The notes below the pieces were generated by a model that worked only from the letters and a program-made list of their open reading frames with translations, did no database searches and was not told the origin of the DNA. This document shows, in pieces, positions 1 to 5,634 of a stretch of 9,890 nt of DNA. The position numbers and the translations under genes were made by a program. The stretch is taken from assembly GCA_031264475.1 (NCBI GenBank), contig JAISEA010000022.1:1-9890 (forward strand), read 5' to 3'. Numbering within the stretch: position 1 is the first letter of the stretch; each line of letters begins with the position of its first letter. The stretch comes from Treponema sp. Its GTDB lineage: Bacteria > Spirochaetota > Spirochaetia > Treponematales > Breznakiellaceae.

Positions 1-2
1 TA

Positions 3-1103
3 GTCAAACTATCTAAGCGTTTCGGCGACGATCCTTTGTCCATTATCAATAGAATCAACTTCATAAACGACGTATCTAGTTCTGTTCCTTCCTCAAACGA
101 CGACATAGGCAAATTTCGCGCGCCCCATATAAAAGTTCCGGTCAACTTCACTATGTTTGCAAACGGCGAAGTCAAGGCGGAGATCATGGAGTCCATACGA
201 GGTAAAGACGTATTCATCTTCCAAGATGTGGAAAACCGTTTTCCGGTGCGTTTCAACGGCGATGATCGCAAGATATTGTCCGTCAACGACCACCTTATGA
301 CGCTTTTCGTCGCCGTGGACGCGGTGAAACAGGCAAGCGCCGGTAGAATTACCCTGGTTCTGCCTATTTACCCCTATTCACGCCAGCATAAAAAGAAGGG
401 ACGGGAGGGCTTGACCGCAAGCCGTCTGGGACAACAGCTCGAATTTCTCGGCGTAAACCGTATTATCACGCTGGACATACACTCGCGGGAAATCGGCAAC
501 TCGTTTCGGGCGATGACGCTCGAAAATCTCCACGCCAGCTACCAGATCATCCGCACCCTGACTGAACTACCCGACGTGTTGAACGACGACTTCGTGGTTG
601 TCTCCCCTGACACCGGCGCGGTTGATCGCAACAAATTCTACGCTACGGCTCTCAAGAAGCCGCTTGCCCTGCTCTACAAGGAGCGCGATTACTCAAAAGT
701 CTCTCAAGACGCCCTTGATTCCAACATCGCCGAGATAAAGCTCTTGGGGGACGTTTCGGGCAAGACCGTTTTCATGGCTGACGATATGCTCGGCACAGGC
801 GGCACCTTACTCAAAGCTATGAAATTCTTGAAGGAACAGAACGCGGGTAAGGTGATTGCCGCGATAAGTCTGCCTTTGTTTTCAGGAAACGCTATAGACT
901 ACTTCGACGAGGCGTATAAAAACGGGCTTTTCTACCGCGTCATTGGCACCAACGCGGTCTATCAAGAACTAGAACGTGAGTGGTATATCAGCGTCAACAT
1001 AACTAAACTCTTCGCCCAAATCATCGCACGTCTGCACGCAAACTTATCTTTGAGTTCCCTCTTGGATAACCGCGACATCATTGTGAATTTTATGAACCAC
1101 TGA
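3..1103 (+). CDS. prs: Ribose-phosphate pyrophosphokinase (PRPP synthetase), 5'-partial
   Basis: This enzyme transfers pyrophosphate from ATP to ribose 5-phosphate to make PRPP, the precursor of nucleotides, histidine and tryptophan, in the cytoplasm. The family motifs are clear: the catalytic flexible-loop region YPYSRQHKKKGREG (from about nt 369), LDIHSREIG (from 471, equivalent to the DLH metal site), SPDTGAVDR (from about 603) and the PRPP-binding loop DDMLGTGGT (780-806). The first codon usually called would be a TTG at 36, but it has no ribosome site and the frame is open back to the window edge (VKLSKRFGDDP...), so the gene very probably starts outside the window. At 366 or more codons it is already longer than the usual 310-320 residue enzyme, which fits my recollection of an N-terminally extended spirochaete form. 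It converges on the radical SAM gene with an 8-bp gap. Confidence 0.93.
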   Translation, partial: VKLSKRFGDDPLSIINRINFINDVSSSVPSSNDDIGKFRAPHIKVPVNFTMFANGEVKAEIMESIRGKDVFIFQDVENRFPVRFNGDDRKILSVNDHLMTLFVAVDAVKQASAGRITLVLPIYPYSRQHKKKGREGLTASRLGQQLEFLGVNRIITLDIHSREIGNSFRAMTLENLHASYQIIRTLTELPDVLNDDFVVVSPDTGAVDRNKFYATALKKPLALLYKERDYSKVSQDALDSNIAEIKLLGDVSGKTVFMADDMLGTGGTLLKAMKFLKEQNAGKVIAAISLPLFSGNAIDYFDEAYKNGLFYRVIGTNAVYQELEREWYISVNITKLFAQIIARLHANLSLSSLLDNRDIIVNFMNH

Positions 1104-1111
1104 CGCGGGTT

Positions 1112-2047
1112 TCAATGCAAGAAATGCCACACGGGAGTTGATAGTTCTGACGAGAAGGGGTTAAAGCGGGAAAAGTCCGGGAGCCATTCTCTATCAGGCG
1201 ATAACTCTTGGTAAAAGCCGTCTACGCCGAACTCGTCAAGCCATTTGAGAAGGGTTTCGTATTCAGTTGCGTCTACATAACGCGCGGGCGTATGGATGCC
1301 CATTGGCGTATATTGGGTCATAAGCGAAAGCAAAGCGTGGTCTTGGGCGTTTTCGGCGAACCATTCTATTACGGCGCGGGTGGAATCAAGGCGACCAGGC
1401 AATACGAGGTGGCGCACAACGACCCCGGACAGCATCTTCTCCCCGTCTTCGCGGGCGTAAGATAGGCGTTTTGTCATATTCAACATCGTGAGGATCGCTT
1501 GCGCCGCGACTTCAGGGTAATCGGGCGCGTTGAAAAACGTCTGCGCTGTTTCCGAGTCAAGGGTTTTCATGTCCGGCAGGAATATATCAACAACGTCTTG
1601 TAGCGAGGCGAGCGTATCTTCACTTTCGTAAGCCGAAGAATTCCACAACACGGGAAGGGTCAGCCCGCTTGCTTTCGCCGCCGCGACGCCGCGGACAAGC
1701 GCGGGTGTCGCATGGGTTCCCGTAACGATGTTGATATTCTCCGCTCCTTTTTCCTGCAAAGTAAGGCAAATTGCGGCGAACTCGTCTATGGAAACGGCTC
1801 TGCCCAAACCTTGTTGTGAAATCTGGAAGTTTTGACAGAAGGCGCAACCCACGTTACACCCGCTCACGAAGACCGCGCCTGAGCCGCGCTTGCCCGCGAT
1901 GGGCGGCTCTTCCCCGTGGTGGAGGCTCGCCGATGCTATACGGAGACTCGCGGTCTCCCCGCAAAAGCCTGTTTCACCGCGAAGCCTGTTTACCCCGCAC
2001 CGCCGCGGACACAAGCGGCAGGTCTCGTATTGTTTTTCCTCATTCAT
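1112..2047 (-). CDS. Radical SAM protein, PflA/PflX-like
   Basis: This is a 311-residue radical SAM protein of the group annotated as putative pyruvate formate-lyase activating enzyme (PflX-like). The SAM-cleaving 4Fe-4S motif C-x3-C-x2-C is at residues 64-71 (SGCNVGCAFCQN). A separate N-terminal cysteine cluster, C10, C13, C17 and C29 (CRLCPRRCG...GFCG), could hold a second cluster and is usual in this group. The rest resembles the family barrel, with LVLPGR near residue 216 and a terminal QLYTPMG-like element (QYTPMG). It is the second gene of an operon: its ATG overlaps the dciA stop as ATGA, and the only purine run upstream (GGAAAAGAG) lies inside dciA, so translation is probably coupled. 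The substrate is not known for most members. No glycyl-radical enzyme gene is in the window, so the name PflA would be unsafe. Confidence 0.9.
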   Translation of the reverse strand: MNEEKQYETCRLCPRRCGVNRLRGETGFCGETASLRIASASLHHGEEPPIAGKRGSGAVFVSGCNVGCAFCQNFQISQQGLGRAVSIDEFAAICLTLQEKGAENINIVTGTHATPALVRGVAAAKASGLTLPVLWNSSAYESEDTLASLQDVVDIFLPDMKTLDSETAQTFFNAPDYPEVAAQAILTMLNMTKRLSYAREDGEKMLSGVVVRHLVLPGRLDSTRAVIEWFAENAQDHALLSLMTQYTPMGIHTPARYVDATEYETLLKWLDEFGVDGFYQELSPDREWLPDFSRFNPFSSELSTPVWHFLH

Positions 2048-2496
2048 CTCAAACTCTTTTCCAGCCGCTCGATTATCCGCTTCAAAGTTTCATCTTTCTC
2101 AAACTTGGTGGGAATCGCGTCTTCTTGGATGACATTTTCTCTTTTTCCCGTCGGCTTTTCCATTATTCCTTCTCTGGGTTCTTCTATCCGCCTGATGGGA
2201 CCGCGGCTCAAGCGGAACGAAATCCCCCTTACGCCCATAGTCGGAAACCGCCGTTGGAAGTTATCCAACAACCCTTGTTGTTTTGTCTGGAGTATCTGTA
2301 TCCACCCCGGATGGTCGGCTTCTATAAGAAGCACGTTTCGCTCAAACTCCGCGATATAAGAATGATCAAACGCGGACGCTATTCTTTCTTCTATAGTTAT
2401 CGTTTTCCACGAAGCGAACAGCTTCGTCATGTTTCGGACTTTCTCTGCGAGGCGCTCGTCGAACAAAACCGAAAGAAGCTCTCCCGCTCTTACCAT
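2044..2496 (-). CDS. dciA: DciA-like protein (DUF721)
   Basis: This is a 150-residue protein of the DUF721/DciA family, whose members help load the replicative helicase DnaB in bacteria lacking DnaC. The family core is the basic and aromatic stretch LLIEADHPGWIQILQTKQ (about residues 56-73), followed by RRFP and GISFRLSR (about residues 82-97). The C-terminal part is charged and rich in Lys, Glu and Arg, and looks disordered. I chose the ATG at 2496 because GGAGG (2502-2506) lies 5 nt upstream. A GTG at 2508 in the same frame would overlap that ribosome site and is unlikely. The gene is translationally coupled to the radical SAM gene (ATGA). A 5-bp hairpin of repeat element A (2508-2520) sits directly upstream of the ribosome site and could affect initiation. 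In many treponemes this family sits near recF and gyrB; here it does not. Confidence 0.85.
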   Translation of the reverse strand: MVRAGELLSVLFDERLAEKVRNMTKLFASWKTITIEERIASAFDHSYIAEFERNVLLIEADHPGWIQILQTKQQGLLDNFQRRFPTMGVRGISFRLSRGPIRRIEEPREGIMEKPTGKRENVIQEDAIPTKFEKDETLKRIIERLEKSLR

Positions 2497-2687
2497 TTCT
2501 CCCTCCACAGCCGCAGGCTGTTTAAATACTTCGCAATGGGTGTTGTTTGAAAGGGTGCGCCGCTTCCACTGACTTGACGGTTACGCTTGTAAACAAGCGG
2601 AACCTATGCGTTGTTTGGAGGGAACCCGCTGTCCCCGTCAGGACGGAACCACGCTTGTAGGCAAGCGGAGCCTTCTCGTTATTAGGA

Positions 2688-2746
2688 AGGGGGGCGCTGT
2701 TTCCAAAACATCTCGGCACACAGTCGCCTTTTCTCTGCGCCCCCCT
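2688..2746. repeat. Conserved GC stem with 39-nt loop, copy A
   Basis: The arms AGGGGGGCGC (2688-2697) and GCGCCCCCCT (2737-2746) form a perfect 10-bp stem enclosing exactly 39 nt. The loop contains GGCACACAGTCGCC, also present in the matching loop of element B. A conserved stem and loop length with a partly diverged loop suggest that the fold is under selection, either as RNA or as a cruciform. Confidence 0.75.
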
Positions 2747-2832
2747 GCGCTCCAGCCCCACTTACGTGGGTCTTACGCTACCCCCCAAAAAGGGGTGCGC
2801 CGCCGCAAGGCAGGCGCGGAACAGGACGCCTT

Positions 2833-2850
2833 AAAACACCCGAAGGGTGT
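2833..2850 (-). terminator. Rho-independent terminator of the PEGA gene
   Basis: Read on the minus strand, ACACCC-TTC-GGGTGT (2850-2836) forms a 6-bp hairpin with a 3-nt loop, followed by TTTAA. It begins on the first base of the PEGA gene's TGA stop (2850-2852), so the terminator overlaps the end of the coding region. It is also the outer boundary of repeat element A. Confidence 0.65.
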
Positions 2851-4160
2851 CATTTAACCACCAGCCGAAAGGAGACAAACGGCGAGTGGAGGTCGGGTGG
2901 CAAGGAGGCTTTCTCTCCGTCTCGGTTAAAGACGGTACGTTCAGGCGACCCCACGGCAGATATACTTTTTGCATCCGCGGAAAGAAAGTCAAACGGCGCA
3001 AAAAAGTCTTCACACCACTCATATCTCTGCCCGTCGAAGGCAAAACCCGCTCTTGCCGCGGTTTCTAATTCACCCTTAAAAGGAAGTCGCGCCGCTTCGA
3101 TCAGCGGAGGTTTCTCTTCCCCAACGTCTTTTCCTATTTGCTCCGCAATCCATTCGCAGTAGGCTTTCGCCGCGAACCACGAGACTCCTTCTTGGGAAGT
3201 TTCTGTAGGGCTTCCCTCCGTCCATTCGGGCGCGGTTTTCAGAAAGAATTCCCATGACCATTGGGGAATCGTTTCTGAAAGAAAGAAAGAAGCGTTTCCT
3301 TCTTTGATTTCCGTGAACACAAGTCCAGCGATTAAGACTTCCGTCCCTTGTTCCGATGGATTTTTATCCGTAGAATTCTCTTTATTCTTCTTAACCCATG
3401 CGGAATCCGCGACTTCGCCCAATTCAGATGCGGGTATTAAGCTGGAAAAAGCCGATACAGCCGCGGGATTTTTGTTGAGATAAGCGAGGATACTTTGGGT
3501 TGACGCAAGCAAACTTAACGGGGAGGCGGCTATACCCGCGTTATCCACGAGGTACTTGGCGCGGATGAGGTCGCGGAGGCTTGCGCGAGTGCCAGCGAAC
3601 CGCGCCGCGGCTTCGAGGATACTGTTTAGAGCGCCCGCGTCTGACGGAGTTGCGCGATAGGCGGCTTCGGAAAGCGGCTGGGGTATTTGGTAAGCGCTCG
3701 TCGGTTCGCCCACAAAAGACCAAGCCGCAAAGTCAGACGCGCCCAGAGCCAATACTTTTTCAGGTTCAGCGCTTGTCAACGCCGCGTGGACACTCTGCTT
3801 TTGAGGAAAAATCAAAGAACCGAAGAGTCTACCTTTAACGTCAATGGTCTGCTCCTGCGGAGAAAAACCCGGAAGACTCATTTTAACGGTGTGTTCTCCT
3901 TTGGGAACGAAAATTTCAGTAGGCGTCGCGGACTGGTACACGTCATCTACAAAGACCGCGGCTCCTTCTGGCTCGGATTCGGCAAGCAGAACGATTCCGG
4001 GGTTAGAAATCCCCGGATAAAACAGAACAAAGAACAAGACCACGACTATCGCCACACCGTAGAGACAAGCAAGATAAACCTCTGGCTGAACGCCAAGAAT
4101 CGGCTGGAGACGAACTTCGTCTTCAGGCTGTATTTCCAATTTTTTATTTTTCCAAAACAT
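2850..4160 (-). CDS. Membrane-anchored PEGA and SUMF-like (FGE-sulfatase superfamily) protein
   Basis: This 436-residue protein has a short basic cytoplasmic N-terminus and one membrane segment (about 27-49, YLACLYGVAIVVVLFFVLFY). A PEGA domain follows (about 55-108; EPEGAAVFVDD, TPTEIFVPKGEHTVKMSLPG), then an Ala/Ser-rich middle region. The C-terminus (about 274-435) resembles the formylglycine-generating-enzyme fold: VSWFAAKAYCEWIAEQIG, RLPFKGELETAARAG, YEWCEDFF and a terminal SFRLVVK. The SUMF1-type catalytic cysteine pair near the C-terminus is absent, so it is probably a binding or surface protein rather than an FGE. Two starts are possible. The ATG at 4160 has no ribosome site but lies 7 nt after a good -10 box. 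A TTG at 4181 has AAGGA 6 nt upstream but lies inside that promoter. I prefer the ATG. The gene is monocistronic and flanked by both repeat elements. Confidence 0.85.
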   Translation of the reverse strand: MFWKNKKLEIQPEDEVRLQPILGVQPEVYLACLYGVAIVVVLFFVLFYPGISNPGIVLLAESEPEGAAVFVDDVYQSATPTEIFVPKGEHTVKMSLPGFSPQEQTIDVKGRLFGSLIFPQKQSVHAALTSAEPEKVLALGASDFAAWSFVGEPTSAYQIPQPLSEAAYRATPSDAGALNSILEAAARFAGTRASLRDLIRAKYLVDNAGIAASPLSLLASTQSILAYLNKNPAAVSAFSSLIPASELGEVADSAWVKKNKENSTDKNPSEQGTEVLIAGLVFTEIKEGNASFFLSETIPQWSWEFFLKTAPEWTEGSPTETSQEGVSWFAAKAYCEWIAEQIGKDVGEEKPPLIEAARLPFKGELETAARAGFAFDGQRYEWCEDFFAPFDFLSADAKSISAVGSPERTVFNRDGEKASLPPDLHSPFVSFRLVVK

Positions 4161-4167
4161 AGCGGTT

Positions 4168-4196
4168 AGTATACCGAACAAACGGAATCCTTACAA
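4168..4196 (-). promoter_or_regulatory. Promoter of the PEGA gene, predicted leaderless
   Basis: On the minus strand a -35 box TTGTAA (4196-4191), a 17-bp spacer and a -10 box TATACT (4173-4168) precede the ATG at 4160 by 7 nt. A start 6-8 nt after the -10 box would fall on the ATG itself. Confidence 0.5.
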
Positions 4197-4270
4197 GAGG
4201 ATAGGCAAACCGTAGAACGCTTTCGCACTCAAATCTACTATATAATAGAAGAAAGATACGTTTTTCTTGG

Positions 4271-4462
4271 AAAAAATCGCCGTATGTTTTTTAAAAAACT
4301 CTTGATCATTTTAGAAAATCTCCCGTATGATTTTTAAAAATCGCCGTATGTTTTTTAAAAAACTCCTGACGATTTTAGAAAATCTCTTGATCATTTTTAT
4401 AAAAACTCTTGACGATTTTTAAAAATCTCTTGATCATTTTTGCAAGAACTCTTGGCGATTTT
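4271..4462. repeat. Nine-unit degenerate tandem array, 20-23 bp units
   Basis: Nine head-to-tail units start at 4271, 4293, 4313, 4336, 4357, 4377, 4399, 4421 and 4442. The typical unit is A5-CTCTTGAYSA-T5, i.e. an A-tract, a ten-base core and a T-tract. Cores fall into families such as CTCTTGATCA, CTCTTGACGA and TCGCCGTATG. Units 1-3 and 4-6 repeat as a higher-order triplet with an offset of about 64 bp. The period of about 21 bp is two helical turns. The array begins about 75 bp upstream of the PEGA promoter and stops next to element B. On the minus strand a unit reads KN(D/R)QE(I/F)(F/L), but unit lengths of 20, 22 and 23 break the frame, so it is not coding. Confidence 0.85.
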
Positions 4463-4585
4463 AGGCACGCCTCGCGTGCAAAGAATATTTGGGGGGTAGC
4501 GGAAGACCCGCACACTGCGGGCGTTTAAAAGCGCCTTGCTCCGCCCCATTTTTATATACGGGAAGTGTGCGGGGAACCGAAGCGG

Positions 4586-4646
4586 AGGGGGGCGCGACAC
4601 AAGGGCGACTGTGTGCCAATCACGTTTAGGGAAAGCGCGCCCCCCT
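4586..4646. repeat. Conserved GC stem with 39-nt loop, copy B
   Basis: The arms AGGGGGGCGCG (4586-4596) and CGCGCCCCCCT (4636-4646) form a perfect 11-bp stem around exactly 39 nt. Inside it, ACACA (4597-4601) and TGTGT (4610-4614) can extend the pairing. The loop carries GGCGACTGTGTGCC, the reverse complement of the conserved motif in copy A. Confidence 0.75.
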
Positions 4647-4677
4647 TCTTGAGAATTTACTACGAAGTCAAATAAGT

Positions 4678-4813
4678 AAATGGTGCCAGAGGTATCAGAC
4701 AACCCGAAGGCTTTGCTTGCTTGCAAGCGCACCCTTCGAGTGTTTTAAAGCGTCTTGTCGGAAATGGTGCCAGAGGTGTCAGATGACGCGGAGGCTCCGC
4801 TTGCGTGCAAGCG
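4678..4813. repeat. 52-bp direct duplication inside element B
   Basis: 4678-4729 and 4762-4813 are the same length and agree at 44 of 52 positions. Each begins AAATGGTGCCAGAGGT and ends in a GCTTG-N4-CAAGC palindrome (4715-4728; 4798-4813, extended to CGCTTG/CAAGCG). The 32-bp spacer contains a degenerate relative of the boundary hairpin, CACCCTTCGAGTG followed by TTTTAAAGCG. Confidence 0.8.
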
Positions 4814-4867
4814 TAGCCGTCAAGTCAGTGGAAGCGGCGCTCCCTTTCATAGAACACCCGTTGTGAA

Positions 4868-4890
4868 GTATTTAAACACCCTTCGGGTGT
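4868..4890 (-). terminator. Hairpin terminator overlapping the phosphatidyltransferase stop codon
   Basis: On the minus strand ACACCC-GAA-GGGTGT (4890-4876) forms a 6-bp hairpin with a 3-nt loop followed by TTAAATAC. The TAA stop (4874-4872) falls in the short T/A tail. The tail is short, so termination may be partial. The hairpin is also the end of element B. Confidence 0.5.
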
Positions 4891-5570
4891 GCACGGGCTA
4901 GTTTTATTAGGGTGAGAAAGCAGCCGCCTGAGTAAAACGCCGCGTTGAAAGCCACGATGCCAAGCATACCCCACTGCCATTCCGCCCAAACACAGTGAAA
5001 CACAAGCAGAAGCGGCGTCATAAAGCCTGTTATACCTACGGTTTCCGCAAGTTTCTGCTCAAACGAAACGGTGTTTTCCGCCTTGCTCTTGCCGACAATG
5101 TTCTTATAAGCCTGATAAGCAACCCGAGTGAACAGGTTTGCCGACGAAGTAACGCCCGTTATGAGCAAAACCCACCACCAGCCAGTGCGAAGATAAATGT
5201 AGACGCCCATAGAAAGGAACATCGCACAATACGCCACAAAGCCCATCATCGCGTCCGCCCACGCGCCCCACGGAGACGCGGTTTTCGTTACCCGCGCCAC
5301 ATTGCCGTCAACACAGTCAAAGACGGAGAATATGTTGAACATCACCGCGCCCCAGAATGGCGCCCAAAAGCCTTCCATACAGAAAAGCACGCCCCCCCCA
5401 ACACTGAACAACGCGGATAGATACGACGTCGTATTAGCTTTAAGCCGTAGCCTTAACGCGAGATACGTAAACGGCACGGCAAGAGGACGGAGAACGAACT
5501 TCGTCCACAACCCATCGGCTTTCTTCTTCTCTTCAGGCAGAGAATCTATAATCTCTTTAAAAGTATACAT
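4872..5570 (-). CDS. CDP-alcohol phosphatidyltransferase family protein
   Basis: This is a 232-residue multi-pass membrane protein of the family that displaces CMP from a CDP-linked lipid or alcohol to make phospholipid-type bonds. The family signature is present at residues 85-110: D85-x2-D88-G89-x2-A92-R93-x8-G102-x3-D106. The last position, normally Asp, is Gly110. Hydrophobic segments follow at about 48-70, 72-90, 110-127, 130-150, 178-195 and 200-222. The start is the ATG at 5570, with AAGGAG (5576-5581) 5 nt upstream. A GTG at 5576 overlaps that site and is rejected. The C-terminal HPKGV and the TAA stop lie within the boundary hairpin of repeat element B. It is divergent from the glycosyltransferase gene, and both could serve envelope glycolipid synthesis. 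The substrate cannot be read from sequence. Confidence 0.85.
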   Translation of the reverse strand: MYTFKEIIDSLPEEKKKADGLWTKFVLRPLAVPFTYLALRLRLKANTTSYLSALFSVGGGVLFCMEGFWAPFWGAVMFNIFSVFDCVDGNVARVTKTASPWGAWADAMMGFVAYCAMFLSMGVYIYLRTGWWWVLLITGVTSSANLFTRVAYQAYKNIVGKSKAENTVSFEQKLAETVGITGFMTPLLLVFHCVWAEWQWGMLGIVAFNAAFYSGGCFLTLIKLARAHPKGV

Positions 5571-5599
5571 AGGCACTCCTTAATTCATTCTTTCTATAC

Positions 5600-5628
5600 T
5601 TGACAATTATTCATAAATTATCAATACT
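5600..5628 (+). promoter_or_regulatory. Promoter of the glycosyltransferase gene, predicted leaderless
   Basis: A consensus -35 box TTGACA (5600-5605), a 17-bp spacer and AATACT (5623-5628) are followed by 6 nt and then the ATG at 5635. AGGA at 5629-5632 is only 2 nt from the ATG, too close to act as a normal ribosome site. The 64-bp divergent gap must also hold the promoter of the minus-strand phosphatidyltransferase gene. A weak candidate there is TTGATA (5624-5619), 18 bp, AGTATA (5600-5595), overlapping this one. Confidence 0.6.
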
Positions 5629-5634
5629 AGGAAC

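Larger units (their letters stand above)
2508..2850 (+). repeat. Intergenic structured repeat element A
   Basis: This 343-bp non-coding stretch between dciA and the PEGA gene matches the minus strand of 4465-4890 (element B). By hand alignment, 2520-2599 equals the minus strand of 4877-4798 at 71 of 80 positions, with a 24-bp identical run (2557-2580). A second shared block is the GC hairpin at 2688-2746. A third is a run around 2766-2789 containing TCTTACGCTACCCCCC. The left end is the hairpin CAGCC-GCA-GGCTG (2508-2520) followed by TTTAAATACTTC. The right end is the hairpin ACACCC-GAA-GGGTGT (2836-2850). Inside are two palindromes CGCTTG-N4-CAAGCG (2584-2599, 2652-2667). Small open frames here have no family resemblance or ribosome sites and I do not call them. 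Confidence 0.8.
4465..4890 (-). repeat. Intergenic structured repeat element B
   Basis: This is a 426-bp counterpart of element A in the opposite orientation. In minus-strand order it has the hairpin ACACCC-GAA-GGGTGT (4890-4876) followed by TTAAATACTTC, the 80-bp block matching A (4877-4798), the GC stem (4646-4586), the block with TCTTCCGCTACCCCCC (around 4511-4488), and an outer hairpin GCACGC-CTC-GCGTGC (4465-4479). It is longer than A because it contains an internal 52-bp duplication and a further hairpin, CCCGC-ACACT-GCGGG (4507-4521). Its left edge touches the tandem array. Its right edge supplies the last codons and stop of the phosphatidyltransferase gene. The 111-residue minus-strand frame across it (4397-4732) has no recognisable domain and I treat it as chance. 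Confidence 0.8.

Noticed and set aside
36..38. TTG at 36 as the start of prs
   Set aside because: There is no ribosome site, and the frame is open with plausible protein sequence to the window edge, so the gene very probably begins upstream.
1771..2550. 259-residue + strand reading frame
   Set aside because: It is antisense to dciA and the radical SAM gene, which have clear family motifs, and its composition is not protein-like.
2522..2761. Small frames within element A on both strands
   Set aside because: They overlap conserved palindromes and hairpins of the repeat, and element B does not preserve the reading frames.
3687..4169. 160-residue + strand frame
   Set aside because: It is antisense to the PEGA gene, very rich in Arg and Lys, and has no family similarity.
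4179..4181. TTG start for the PEGA gene with AAGGA 6 nt upstream
   Set aside because: It falls inside the -35/-10 spacer of the best promoter, so it would not be in the mRNA. It remains the main alternative if transcription starts farther upstream.
4271..4462. Possible CRISPR array
   Set aside because: The units are only 20-23 bp, contiguous, with no unique spacers of regular length, and no cas genes are in the window.
4397..4732. 111-residue minus-strand reading frame
   Set aside because: It runs across element B and the tandem array, has no ribosome site or recognisable domain, and its tail is simply the array read in one frame.
2508..4890. Elements A and B as the ends of a composite transposon
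   Set aside because: No transposase or integrase lies between them, no target duplication was seen, and the PEGA gene between them is not a typical cargo.
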